A DNA stretch of 64,000 bases, from NCBI RefSeq assembly GCF_037975245.1, contig NC_092575.1, forward strand, positions 759,001 to 823,000, written 5' to 3'. Shown piece by piece: positions 41,301-50,203 of this stretch. Within the stretch, counting starts at the first letter, position 1. Each line of letters begins with the position of its first letter. The DNA is from Apostichopus japonicus (Eukaryota; Echinodermata; Holothuroidea; Aspidochirotida; Stichopodidae). The notes beneath the pieces are model-generated. The model saw only the letters and a list, made by a program, of their open reading frames with translations, searched no databases and had not been told where the DNA came from. The position numbers were made by a program, and so were the translations under genes.

Positions 41301-44300
41301 AACAATGTAAATTGTAGAAACTATCAAAAGGTACTGTACCTTTCCTACAAATATGTTAAGCACTATTGACATTATCCTATAAATTAACTAATGACAGTAC
41401 ATAGCTACTGTACCGATGTACACTGTAATATAATATGCAATGTCACTTGTAAGTCACTTGAAATACATGTATGTTAATTAATTGCCACTGTACAGTAGGC
41501 TGTATTGTTCAACTCTCAAAAGAGAAATTATAATAAAGCACTCCACACTCCAATATATACTGTGTGCCAACATGTTTACAAGGCTTGTTTTCAATAGACT
41601 GTATTTGAGTACATCACTGAACAGCCTGAAGATTCCACAATTGAGTCTTTATCTTCAATGACACAGCAATTTCATGTGACTAAAGATATTAAATATTAAA
41701 CAATGGATAATTTTGAATTTGAACTGGAGGTACATATACAGTAACATTTGCTAAAACATGAACATGCATAATCTCAAGAACCTGTATTTTACATAATTTT
41801 TGTCATTAATTGAAATTTTTCCATCCGTTTTGATACTTGTAGAAGAATCAGATTTGGCTGATTCTTAATAGCAATGCACTGTTCACTACATGCAGGCTTA
41901 CAGACAAGTTTAATCTCTCTTAATCTGAAATGACCTCTGACCTGGGAGTCTTATACTCACTTAACCATTACTTTGGGAGTTAACACGTTACTTAAGTTTT
42001 CAGACTGACCTCAATTGACCTCATGTGACCTTTGACCTCTACATATACCAACAGGGCTCTTGTACTGACTATGTTGGATCAATATGCCACATTTGAGTAC
42101 AATGAATATTTAGTAGCTGGTAATTGTGCAGCATAAATAGAATAAAAGACGTCAGACTGTACATCTTTCAAGGTTTTTTTACGGAGAAAAAAATTAAATT
42201 ACAGTACTTAGAACAACTGCTGCTGGCATGATTCTAATGTGAGAATTTAAATTCTGACCTCAAAATTCAAACCAATCCAAAACTCAAAACAGAAAGACTG
42301 TACATAAATTGTAGAGAACGTTTCAGTTACTATGTGACTTCTGTATCTCAGGCCTCAAAATTCGGGCTATTTACTGGCTACAATAAATGCCAGTGAATTT
42401 TGCCATTGACCATAAAAAAAAATTAAAATGTTAAAAAATGGTAGTTGGAATTTTCTGCCAGTTGACAATAAAGTACATAAACACATGGTACGTCAGTTAG
42501 CAATCGTCAGGCAATGCAACCACATGATTGCTATTCATAACATAAGCTCTACATGACTGCTTATTATCACCAAATATTCTTTTCAAAAGCCTGTGCACAA
42601 TTAAACTCATCTGTGTTGCAATTCAGGAAAATGCCGGTGAGAACTTGATTTTAGTCAGTAGATTTTTTTGAGAGTGGCTAAAATTATGAAATTCTAAGAC
42701 TGGGTCATTATTATTGTACCATACTGTACTTGGAGGGACTTACACTTTGGAAAGATTCCTGGATCTCTAAAAGTGGCTAAAAGTAGATTGGCTATCACGA
42801 TGATGAATATGACCGCTTCATAGACTGCAATTCCAATATATGTGTCAGGATCATTCAACAAGAGCTCTTTTAATCTGAAAGGAAAGAAGATATGAAACTA
42901 ATTAATTCAAAACTGTCAAAGATTACTGGGGATGACACATATTTCATACAGCACAGGGAAACATCATCATATTACAGTACCTGTACTGTAAGAGATTACT
43001 GGACACATATATCATATGAACAGGGATACATTATGATATTAATGTAACTTAAAGACAAAACCGTACAGAACAGGGATACATTATGATATTAATGTAACTT
43101 AAAGACAAAACTGTAAAAGATTACTGAAGACGACACATATTTCATACAGTACAGGGAAACATCATTACTATATAGTCTAAGAATGTAAAGATTGAGGAAG
43201 GTATCCATTACATTTATGTCTATCACAAGAGACCAATAGTGATAATAATGTTTAGGTCTTCTGTTCAAATGTAAGAAAAGTGAATCACACACACTCTAGG
43301 TACTAGATATCAACAATTTAACTATTAAATTCAAGACATATCCATCCTACTGTGCAGTAGAGTATCTAGATTCCAACATTTTGCTGAGAAAACAAACAAA
43401 AAACAAATATTTCAATTGACTTAATTAACAACCAGTACCTACAGCATAATTCAATACAATATGCTTCTTTAATAAGTACTGATCACATGTAAAATGCAAT
43501 TTTTCTTTCTTTCAAAACTGATCAGTTTTGCATTGTTGAGACTACACTTGGCTGAGTATTGCAGTTAATACTGTAGCTTAGGCAGCATGTCAAAATTACG
43601 GACTCCAGGGAGGGTGGGGGGGGGGACTCCAGTTACCGACAGCCAGACTGCCCAGGACAAAGTTTATTACTTTCTACAGTTTCACACAATAGATACTGCA
43701 GAGATAATCCCTATTATTTGACATTGATTCAATCATTCATCCTACCTGAGAAGGATTTCACAGCTATCACAGCTTTTCTCTTTGGCACTGTGCCTCAATG
43801 AATTGTTTTGTTTAAAAGAAATGTTAGTTTTAAAATAGAATCAAAGTTACAACAGACAACATAAAAGATGGTTCTGGTATAATAGACTGCAAATCGGTTG
43901 TTGTGTAAAGTACAATACATGTAACCCACCCGTTTATTGTTTATAACTCACTCCCTGCATAGTAGACCTACAGTACTGTAGAAGCCACAGTACAGGGTGT
44001 GCAGAATACTTACATAGCATTCATATCAAATAATTAAACATGTGACTGAGTAAACAGTGTTCCTTGAAACATGGGTTATTGTTTGTAGAGAAGTAGTAAA
44101 TTATAATCAAAACTGACAATTGAGTGAAAGCTATGAGATTGAGATATTAAGTTACCAGTGAATTGCTTTTAGAGTCCAGACAGCTAATTTACTATGTAAG
44201 CTTGAATCTTGTAAACTACATATATACTGAAGATAATACAGTGCTGTTGCCAAATTTCATTGGTTACATATGAACTAGGTACTGCACAGTAAAGGTACTA

Positions 44301-47300
44301 TGGTAATAAACCTGTAAACATAAATCAACAAGATGTACATGGGGGCTTAGTGTTCTACTGCATACAAGAAGGAAATTATGTCTACTGCAACCAAAGCACA
44401 TAAAGTACCTTCATGCGAACAAATTGCTTTGATTATCCACAGAACGAGTACCAGAACTGTGTAGAAATGAGTATCCAAGTATCGAAGCAGCACTCAATTT
44501 TTTTTCATTATTTTTAGTTTTCAAGTTACATTTCCCAAAATCCACTTCCAATAAAATTGTTTTCCATGCACATCGACAACTGGGTGGAAAAAAATAATTA
44601 CATATAGTATGTCAACTTCTGAACGCAGTTGAAATGGGGAATGATTTTGAAGAATGGTAGCTCATCTGTGACTGTGGGACACTTTTATTTTGATGTATTG
44701 ATGTCTCATTTTGCAAGATAGGGCTAATTTAGTCTAGACCTAAACAGGAACACAAATCTGTGTGACCTTTGAAAACTAAAAGATGTAGCAATCCCAGCTT
44801 TAAAGACACACCGTAGCCTGGTGTTAGTGTTGCATGTACAACTGTACTCAAATTCACAAAGCTTCACAGAAATTAGGATTGTTGAGCACTGTCATTTAAA
44901 CATACACATGAAATGAACAATACATGTTTAAAGAAATCACATTTCTGCCAAACATTCAATCAGTCCTTTTACCTATGCACAGTAAATATCTGATATTTCT
45001 TGTAACTGTAGGAGAACCGCATGTACCGTAAGTTAAATACAATAAATTCCACAGTACATTTATTTGCCATTTTAGTACATGACCAATTGGCTGCTCTACT
45101 GCACATTGGTTGCTAGAGGGGAAAAGTTTAAGGACAGTGAAATTTTACGGTATCGCACACTTAAATGCAATGCAAATTCGGAAAATTGCTACACGTATGC
45201 AAAGATGTAGCATATATAGCAGTTTCTATACATTGAAGCATACTATAGACAGTATTTCATACCAAGTTTCATACTGTAAGCCGCAGCATTTGTCTTTGGT
45301 CACATATTGGAGAGATCTGTACAGTAGATGTACACAGTACAACTTGAACAGTATCCCAACATGTATACAACTGTACAGTATACAAGAACTACTCTGTACT
45401 GTACATAGTCTTTAGAAGGAACTAGCAAACCCATATTATTTCCTGAAGTTTTGAATATTTGAAAGCTTCGTGTTAAAATGAAAGGTTGTTTATTTGCACA
45501 AGAATTAATGCGGTCTTAAGCAGAACTACCAAACTGACATGCATGTACAGTAGGTCTTAACAAAGCATTACACATTACAGGACGTGTGTAGTAGCTTTAT
45601 GCAGTTTAGCGTGAAAAATGTCAGCATTCAATGCTCCACTCCCATTCTAATTTTTTGCAATGCATTGATCAAATTCTATCACCTTTTCTAACATATGTCT
45701 CAAAATGTAACTGTTGTGACTGTTGTATATCAGGAAGGTCCATTATGAAGTTAAGCGATAATGTGCCTAAAAGTTTGGATGAGAACAAGTAGCTATGTAA
45801 AATACATTGTATACAGAAACAGCAGATAAATAATTATAATAATAATAATAATCAGCAGTTATTTTAACGACGCTTTTAATGGACCACATAAGTGGGAAAA
45901 ACCCGCAAGGGCTTATGGATTACAACTCACACGTCAGGTGGCTTCCAATTCAACATTTCACTGTAACTCAAATTTGGAATCTTTTCAATTTTAGAAAGTC
46001 ATTTCAGATGGGAAAACCGTTGGGTGAAAAACCCACATTACTATGACCCGGCCGGGTATTGAACCCGGAACCTACCGATTGCTAAGCCTTATCGCCTAAA
46101 ATGCCACGGTCTTTATCCACTCGGCCACAGCACCAGTATAAAGACAATGGTTTAATACAACAAAATTGTAGCTCTTGTTGAAGCCTTCACAATTCTTACA
46201 AAATATTCCTATAGAATTAACAATGTATTTTAACTTTTAAATGTAAATTCATTTTGATGGGAAAACTGATGATTGGAGGTTGAATTTGAAGTGTGATATG
46301 GCACAGTACCTACCCTTGCATCTACCTCCAGGTGTTTGACAGTTTCTTAGTATAGGCCTTGTGCGTACTGTGCATGTGCCAATGTCACTTTTGTACATTG
46401 TTTTTCAGCACCCGACAATCGCTTAGTTGCTTTTACAGTGTGTAACCTCTTTAGGCCATGAAAAGGAGTTTTAGACTACTATGCTACCTGCATGTCACAA
46501 ACCCTAATTATTTTATGTACTGTGTGTATGATAGGCTACAGCACTTACAGTACTGTGTATGAGTAAAGTGGATATACAGTAAAGTCACCTTACAAAGCTT
46601 TCCAATGTCCAGAGCAAAGTGGCAATCAAACAACATAAATGAAAGGAAAGTATTCAATGAGTAGAGAACCAGAAAATTGTTTCCCATTAAATGCAAAATC
46701 CTGTGGCCTGCATAAATTATTAAATTTAAGTAGTGGTAGCTCGGTGGTTAACGCTGGTGCCTTTCAATCATAAGGTCCCGAGTTTGAGTCACTCCAAGAT
46801 TAATGTATGTCGTCCAGTTACAGAGTTGTTGACAACTCTGTCAGCTTGCGGCTTTGATAAGCCAATGATGGCTTCTTTGCGAGTTCCTGCTTGCAGGAGG
46901 ATCTACAATACATACATACATGCATACATGCATACACGCATACACGCATACACGCATACACGCATGCATACATACATACATACATACATACATACATACA
47001 TACATACATACATACATACATACATACATACATACATACATACATACATACATACATACATACATACATACATACATACATACATACATACATACATACA
47101 TACATACAAATGTTAAGGCTTATCTCTACTGTGGGTGTATCAAAGTTTCAATATAAGTTTAACCCACAAGGCCGGCAAGTGTGTCAAAACTCAAATATTT
47201 TAAATCAAAATTTTATGCCTAGGCTAAATGAGGGTGCCGTTATTCTCTGCACACAGTACAGTACTTCCCACTGGCACAAAACGGTGCTTTCCGCACACCA

Positions 47301-48658
47301 AATTTGTCAGCGGAAAACAACGTTTTTGTCAGCGGAAAATACTGTTTTGCTTGGAGGAGCAGAATGGCTTACTGAACTGATTAGGCACATTGAAATGATT
47401 TAGGAGGATGGAGAAGATAGAATTTGACTGTAGCAGGATAAAATTTAGCACCGAGACTAGATTATTATTAAGATAGCTTAGGTTCAGAAGAGGGATGACG
47501 ATTTAGTACAAGTGGCGGTGATAATTAATTGTTTAGTTAAACAGCACCACCTTATTTGGTTTACAAGTAGTTTTTGATTTGGCATCAAGGTGAAAAAAGG
47601 TGAGCTGCTGTAACAATTTATGTTCCATCGTTCCATCCTTTAGGGAGTATCTTTTGTGGTATTTTCTAATTAACCTGTTGTTTTCTTTTGATAAATGTTT
47701 GTGACGCTGACCGCCACCGCCTTGTACTACTTTACGTGATCCCCAATTACTTACACCCATGCCTCCAGTAAATTATAAGCAGCTTTACTTTCCTGACATA
47801 AACTCTAACCATCTAACCACCATCTAACCATCCTTATCGACTTTTTTAATACTTTCTTATGTTATTTTCATCATCCTGAATTTGGTATCCTAAAATTGAA
47901 GAAAAATATAGTGTACAGCTGAAAGTACTGTATGCGAAGAATAACTGAAACCACTGTATGATTGTCCCAATGAACATAACCTACAGAAGTCCTCTGCCTA
48001 TCTTTCATACCTTAGGTGGTTTCTGCCCAGAAAAAGCTACCTTCAGCCTTTAGGGAAACAACCAATTTTCTAGCCTAGGCCTAGACTTATTTATATTTCT
48101 TCCCAATTCACCAAGAGTAAGGAAATTCCTTTTATACACCCTCCCAACTTCAGAGCAAAACAGATACAAAAGTTCACAAACAACAGGAATAAACTAACAC
48201 TTTGGCCTGGTGTAGACCCAAGATTCTGAGCAATTGCAGAATAGCCTACCCCGCAATTCACACACACAGGTTTTTTTTAAGAATGACGATACATTTTACA
48301 GGGTTTCTTTTGCATGTAAGCACAGAATTCAGCTATCAGTTTCAAGTATATACATAGACTATGCCGTTGCGAGAGACGACTTTTCGGTCTTATTGAAACT
48401 GTCAACCAAGGTTAAGTCAGGAATAGGATAGCCGATGTTTGGGCCATATGTATAGGCTCACGTACAGTAATGTTAGCCTAGCAGTAACACTTACAAGTAA
48501 CAGCATAGCCTAGCTTAGTATTAATTTAGCCTAGCCAGTATTAATACTTACGGAAAGGCGAAAAATAAACCAGAGGCACCAATTACTAGTACGTAAGCAA
48601 TAGTTACAGGGATGTATCTTGTAGATAATCTACATTTACAGTTACGAACACATCCCAT
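16616..48658 (-). CDS. ZDHHC5/8: Palmitoyltransferase, ZDHHC5/ZDHHC8 ortholog, 8 exons, 555 aa
   Basis: Joined coding exons on the minus strand, in order: 48658-48552, 42874-42744, 35710-35553, 34987-34809, 26012-25910, 22792-22701, 19712-19568, 17368-16616. All have AG acceptors and GT donors, phases agree at every junction, and they total 1,668 nt. The product should be a four-pass membrane S-acyltransferase that moves palmitate from its own DHHC cysteine to substrate cysteines. Landmarks: TM1 about 15-35, TM2 about 51-72, cysteine-rich domain C110-C130, DHHC at 135-138 (catalytic C138), TM3 about 152-177, TM4 about 192-214, TTxE at 222-225, a post-TM4 NPF...NGC segment with C242/C246/C251, Pro7 at 339-345, and the C-terminus TYEVSV. 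Vertebrate ZDHHC5 and ZDHHC8 end in TYEISV, a class II PDZ ligand. At 555 residues it is shorter than the roughly 715-765 of the human proteins; the loss is in the disordered tail. The minus-strand gene spans 32 kb. Confidence 0.93.
17369..19567 (-). other. ZDHHC5/8-like intron 7
   Basis: 2.2 kb between GTAAAG and TTTTCAG. It is AT-rich, and I recognise no nested gene or transposon. Confidence 0.85.
19568..19712 (-). CDS. ZDHHC5/8: ZDHHC5/8-like exon 7 (start of cytosolic tail)
   Basis: It completes the Arg codon of exon 6 to give PPRYV, matching APRYV in the human proteins, then runs into a Ser/Asn-rich linker ending NANSK. The acceptor is TTCTCAG and the donor GTAAAG. Confidence 0.88.
21738..22083. 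repeat. ~120-127-bp tandem repeat x 2.8
   Basis: GGCATACT landmarks at about 21740, 21867 and 21987 are each followed by ACACATA, TAGTGA, CATACAGCCTACTG, a cluster of TATACAGT, and TGTCC(A/G)ACTAATGTT. Confidence 0.88.
22300..22680. repeat. AT-rich minisatellite (ATGATAATATATGT-like)
   Basis: Irregular repeats of ATGATATAATATGATAAT and variants, lying about 20-400 bp inside intron 6 from the exon 6 donor. Minus-strand translations give artefactual YYHI repeats. Confidence 0.93.
22701..22792 (-). CDS. ZDHHC5/8: ZDHHC5/8-like exon 6 (post-TM4 NPF/cysteine segment)
   Basis: It encodes [20 protein letters not shown] and a further stretch ending SLPPR. The VTGKFR..xNPF.NGC string closely matches human ZDHHC5/8. 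Cysteines 242, 246 and 251 sit where human ZDHHC5 has its regulatory palmitoylated cysteines, although the first pair is spaced rather than adjacent. The donor GTACGG is followed at once by an AT-rich minisatellite. Confidence 0.94.
22793..25909 (-). other. ZDHHC5/8-like intron 5
   Basis: 3.1 kb, AT-rich. It includes short direct repeats (GAACATGGGTAAACT twice near 23427-23456; GAGAGTTGGATACTAT twice near 23600-23643) and a C-rich tract near 24945-24975. No gene seen. Confidence 0.85.
25910..26012 (-). CDS. ZDHHC5/8: ZDHHC5/8-like exon 5 (TM4 and TTxE motif)
   Basis: It encodes a hydrophobic helix ([15 protein letters not shown] onward) followed by [13 protein letters not shown] is the TTxE motif that contacts the active site in DHHC enzymes. 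The exon is flanked by CTTTCAG and GTATCAG. Confidence 0.93.
27618..27675. repeat. Purine-rich imperfect repeat (GAGATGAGGG)
   Basis: GAGGTGAGGGAGAGGTGAGA and close variants repeat over about 55 bp, a simple-sequence polypurine tract. Confidence 0.8.
28250..28345. repeat. ~51-bp direct repeat x 2
   Basis: The core GTGCACAATATGCCAAATTA followed by GCTAT(A/G)AACC occurs twice, about 51 bp apart. Confidence 0.88.
28832..28995 (-). repeat. SINE fragment, family A (body without tRNA head)
   Basis: It aligns along its length with 45846-46015: AATCAGCAGTTATTTT, AAGGGCTTAT, ATTACAACT, GTGGCTTCCAATT and TTTGGAATCTT occur in the same order and orientation. The tRNA-like head present in the 46-kb copy is absent, so this copy is 5' truncated, as is common for retroposons. 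Confidence 0.82.
32518..32695. repeat. ~62-bp tandem repeat x ~3
   Basis: ATCAAAGTT landmarks at 32523, 32584 and 32646 are each followed by a GAATTCAG-like core, GGTACTCCTT and ATTTAATAG. Confidence 0.9.
34313..34388 (-). repeat. tRNA-Lys-like SINE head, fragment
   Basis: On the minus strand, CTGGATAGCCCAGTTAATAG starts a tRNA-like sequence. The A-box-like TAGCCCAGTTAATAGAG is at 34361-34377 and the B-box-like GATTGGAATCC at 34321-34331. The 5' part resembles animal tRNA-Lys, but the anticodon stem and acceptor stem do not pair, so it is not a functional tRNA. Confidence 0.6.
34809..34987 (-). CDS. ZDHHC5/8: ZDHHC5/8-like exon 4 (DHHC active site and TM3)
   Basis: It begins [20 protein letters not shown] and continues through TM3 to GDHRTII. 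D135-H136-H137-C138 is the catalytic tetrad, intact. The donor is GTATCC at 34808, slightly off consensus, but it is the only one that keeps phase with exon 5 and the family alignment. The open frame beyond it to 34778 is intron read-through. Confidence 0.95.
34988..35552 (-). other. ZDHHC5/8-like intron 3 with TATACATTGTATA cluster
   Basis: A 565-bp intron. From about 35035 to 35235 it is filled with palindromic TATACATTGTATA-type words and TACTGTATA variants, starting about 50 bp upstream of the exon 4 acceptor. Confidence 0.85.
35553..35710 (-). CDS. ZDHHC5/8: ZDHHC5/8-like exon 3 (cysteine-rich domain)
   Basis: It encodes an acidic linker, [17 protein letters not shown] and the zinc-binding CRD: C110, C113, C121, H123, C124, C127 and C130. 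The FRAPLYK...[11 protein letters not shown] block is characteristic of the ZDHHC5/8 branch rather than other DHHC families. The acceptor is at 35711-35713 and the donor GTATGT at 35552. Confidence 0.94.
36525..36974. repeat. 227-bp direct duplication
   Basis: ATGCAAGCTACAGTAC begins both copies (36525 and 36752). Both run through TTGGTCCAGCAG and ACAGATTAATACACATCAGG, and end CCTACATTCT(G/A)TTGTATTCTA. Divergence is modest, with several small indels. Confidence 0.93.
37711..37900. repeat. 95-bp direct duplication
   Basis: AATTACTGTAC at 37711 and 37806 starts two nearly identical copies containing TTTAAAATAATTTAAAATAT and ATTTATCATTTCCCTA. Confidence 0.94.
42744..42874 (-). CDS. ZDHHC5/8: ZDHHC5/8-like exon 2 (TM2 and DPG motif)
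   Basis: The acceptor TTTCAG precedes 42874 and the GTAAGT donor follows 42744. The translation, [15 protein letters not shown] then a hydrophobic helix ending [16 protein letters not shown], carries the D-P-G motif found after TM2 of DHHC enzymes. It enters with phase 2 and leaves with one base, matching both neighbours. Confidence 0.92.
42917..43170. repeat. Patchwork of short direct duplications
   Basis: CAGGGATACATTATGATATT occurs twice (about 43021 and 43072). The AGATTACTGG...GACACATATTTCATACAG...CAGGGAAACATCAT block occurs at about 42921 and again at about 43119. Confidence 0.85.
45835..46135 (-). mobile_element. tRNA-derived SINE, family A, near full length
   Basis: On the minus strand it starts TGGTGCTGTGGCCGAGTGGA. 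The pol III A box TGGCCGAGTGG is at 46117-46127 and the B box GGTTCAATACC at 46055-46065. A unique body of about 190 bp follows and the element ends in an (ATT)n tail (45835-45852), typical of SINE 3' ends. The head resembles a Ser/Leu-type tRNA but its acceptor arms do not pair. A truncated relative lies at 28832-28995. Sitting antisense to nothing and within intron 1, it is in the same orientation as the host gene. Confidence 0.85.
46731..46907 (+). mobile_element. tRNA-derived SINE, family B
   Basis: It starts TAGTGGTAGCTCGGTGGTTA. The A-box-like TAGCTCGGTGG is at 46737-46747 and the B-box-like GAGTTTGAGTC at 46780-46790. A body with GTTGTTGACAACTCTGTC follows and runs directly into a long (TACA)n tract that I take to be its expanded tail. 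Confidence 0.75.
46908..47107. repeat. (TACA)n tetranucleotide microsatellite
   Basis: About 200 bp of TACA units, with TGCATACA and CACGCATA variants in the first 60 bp. It is open in several frames on both strands, giving IHTY- or MYVC-type repeats that are not genes. Confidence 0.97.
48552..48658 (-). CDS. ZDHHC5/8: ZDHHC5/8-like exon 1 (N-terminus and TM1)
   Basis: It encodes [20 protein letters not shown] and the rest of TM1, ending with two bases of a Pro codon before a GTAAG donor at 48551. I chose the ATG at 48656-48658: it has A at -3 and G at +4, and it puts the RYIPVT motif at the distance from Met expected for this family. Upstream in-frame ATGs at 48739, 48673 and 48664 have poorer contexts; the 48739 one would add 27 residues. 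An in-frame TAA at 48761-48763 closes the frame. The MGC start with three cysteines in nine residues could be lipidated; that is inference. Confidence 0.88.
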
Positions 48659-48760
48659 TTTCATCCAATTCATGGAAACATTCTCCGACAAAAGTGTATT
48701 CCGAGGCGTTTTACTTGTTGTAGTCGTACTCTGTCGCATATGTATACCGAAATATGACAA

Positions 48761-49453
48761 TTAGTTCAATTTAGTACGTTCTGTCGCGGCCTTAGTACGT
48801 AAGAATCTTTGCATTAGATTTGAGTACTACTGTGTATACAATATAACTTGAGTTGTTGTGCCTCATTACTCTAAGTATCATTGGGTAGAAATAAAATAGT
48901 ACACAAAATTCATTTCCTTCTCTGTGAACAAATGTATGGGATGTGGTTTGCTCGGTAAGCGATGTTAATATTCAGTTATTTGCGATAGTGTATCCTAATA
49001 ATACTGACTTATTTTCTACATTAAGCTTTCTAATATTGCTTAAGTTACGTTTCCTACGCGGCCTTAATCTTTGAGGCAATACCCGCCCTACTTTTTTTCC
49101 ACAAAATCATTGGCTATAGAGAAAACGATTTGTAGTAAGTCTTCTGTTGACGCTCTTGTGTATGGGTAGACTTGTGGTGATTGTTCATGGAAATAAAACA
49201 TTTAATAGTTCACGAATGTTGTCAGTATTATAAATATGTATTATTTCACTCATGATGTCATGAAAACTGATTCTATCTACATGTGGTTAGATTTGCTCGT
49301 TTGAAATGGCGCAGAACGTTGGCTTATTAATTATTTACAATAAACCTCCATGTTTCCTTCACCACAGTAGTGCGCTTGAATATAAAAATAATTATATAGA
49401 AAGAAAAAGAAAAACACCGTACAGCAGAAAAATTGTTGAAGTAAATTCATATT
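48761..49453. other. Upstream region of the ZDHHC5/8-like gene
   Basis: The 5' flank contains a CGCGGCCTTA word twice (about 48785 and 49058) in otherwise AT-rich DNA. A promoter or 5' UTR is expected here, but no TATA box or initiator can be assigned. Confidence 0.4.
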
Positions 49454-49828
49454 CAGTGGCGTAGGAAGGTACTTTTGAGTGGGGGGGGGGGCTGAAGACT
49501 GATGGCCGGCCTGGGGGAGGGGTCTAAGGGGAGGGGGTGTCCCCCTCCCCTTTGGAATTTTTTTGCATTTCCAGGTGGCCTCAGATGCAATTTGGTGCAA
49601 TATAGCACACTTCAACACCCACTCCATTTTGTAAACTTAATTTTGTATTTTCACCTGGCCTTAGATGCAATTTGGTGCTCCAAATGAGATTTTTTTTTTC
49701 TCATTTGGAAATGCCATAGGGGTTTTCTGACTTGCGAAGCGGGGGGGGGGCGGAATGATACTTCCGCCCCTCCACATTTTTCACTGGGGGGGCTGTCGCC
49801 CCCCAGCCCCCCGGTTCCTACGCCCTTG
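49454..49828. mobile_element. hAT-like MITE, copy 1 (375 bp)
   Basis: The ends are CAGTGGCGTAGGAA and, reverse-complemented, CAAGGGCGTAGGAA. A perfect 8-bp target duplication TTCATATT lies at 49446-49453 and 49829-49836. Internal hairpins are CCAAATGAGA/TCTCATTTGG around a poly-T loop and GGGCGGAA/TTCCGCCC. It has long G- and C-tracts near both ends and no transposase. An 8-bp duplication with CA-G-rich TIRs points to the hAT superfamily (inference). Confidence 0.9.
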
Positions 49829-49836
49829 TTCATATT

Positions 49837-50164
49837 TAATCGAACAATATGATGCGAGAAAGTAAATAGTAGAAAACATTCTTTTATAGATTCTTAAACT
49901 TCGGCCAGGTTTCTTTATTTGCAGACTCGTGAACTTATACTGGCTGAACCATAAAGAAGTAAATTCGGACATTAGAGAGACATCATAGCTTTTGAAAGTA
50001 TAAAACCCCGTTGAGCGTCTCCTGTCGAAGCAAGTTAATCGAAAAAAGAGTCAACGAAAATCATTTGCAATATTCATTAAACTACTGTAGACTATCAGAA
50101 ACCCTTAGTATTAAAAATAAATGAAACATAAATAGTAACCCTTAGTATTAAAAATAAATGAAAC

Positions 50165-50203
<39 letters not shown>

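Larger units (their letters stand above)
35711..42743 (-). other. ZDHHC5/8-like intron 2
   Basis: 7.0 kb. It holds duplications at 36525-36974 and 37711-37900 and a marked abundance of TACAGTA/TACTGTA words. No nested gene seen. Confidence 0.85.
42875..48551 (-). other. ZDHHC5/8-like intron 1
   Basis: 5.7 kb. It contains a patchwork duplication at 42917-43170, a G-tract near 43615-43625, a SINE at 45835-46135, and a second tRNA-derived SINE with a (TACA)n tail at 46731-47106. No nested gene seen. Confidence 0.85.

Noticed and set aside
46036-46135. Genuine tRNA gene on the minus strand
   Set aside because: A and B boxes are present, but the acceptor stem does not pair and a SINE body and (ATT)n tail follow.
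46733-47403. IHTY- and MYVC-repeat ORFs on both strands
   Set aside because: Translations of the (TACA)n microsatellite.
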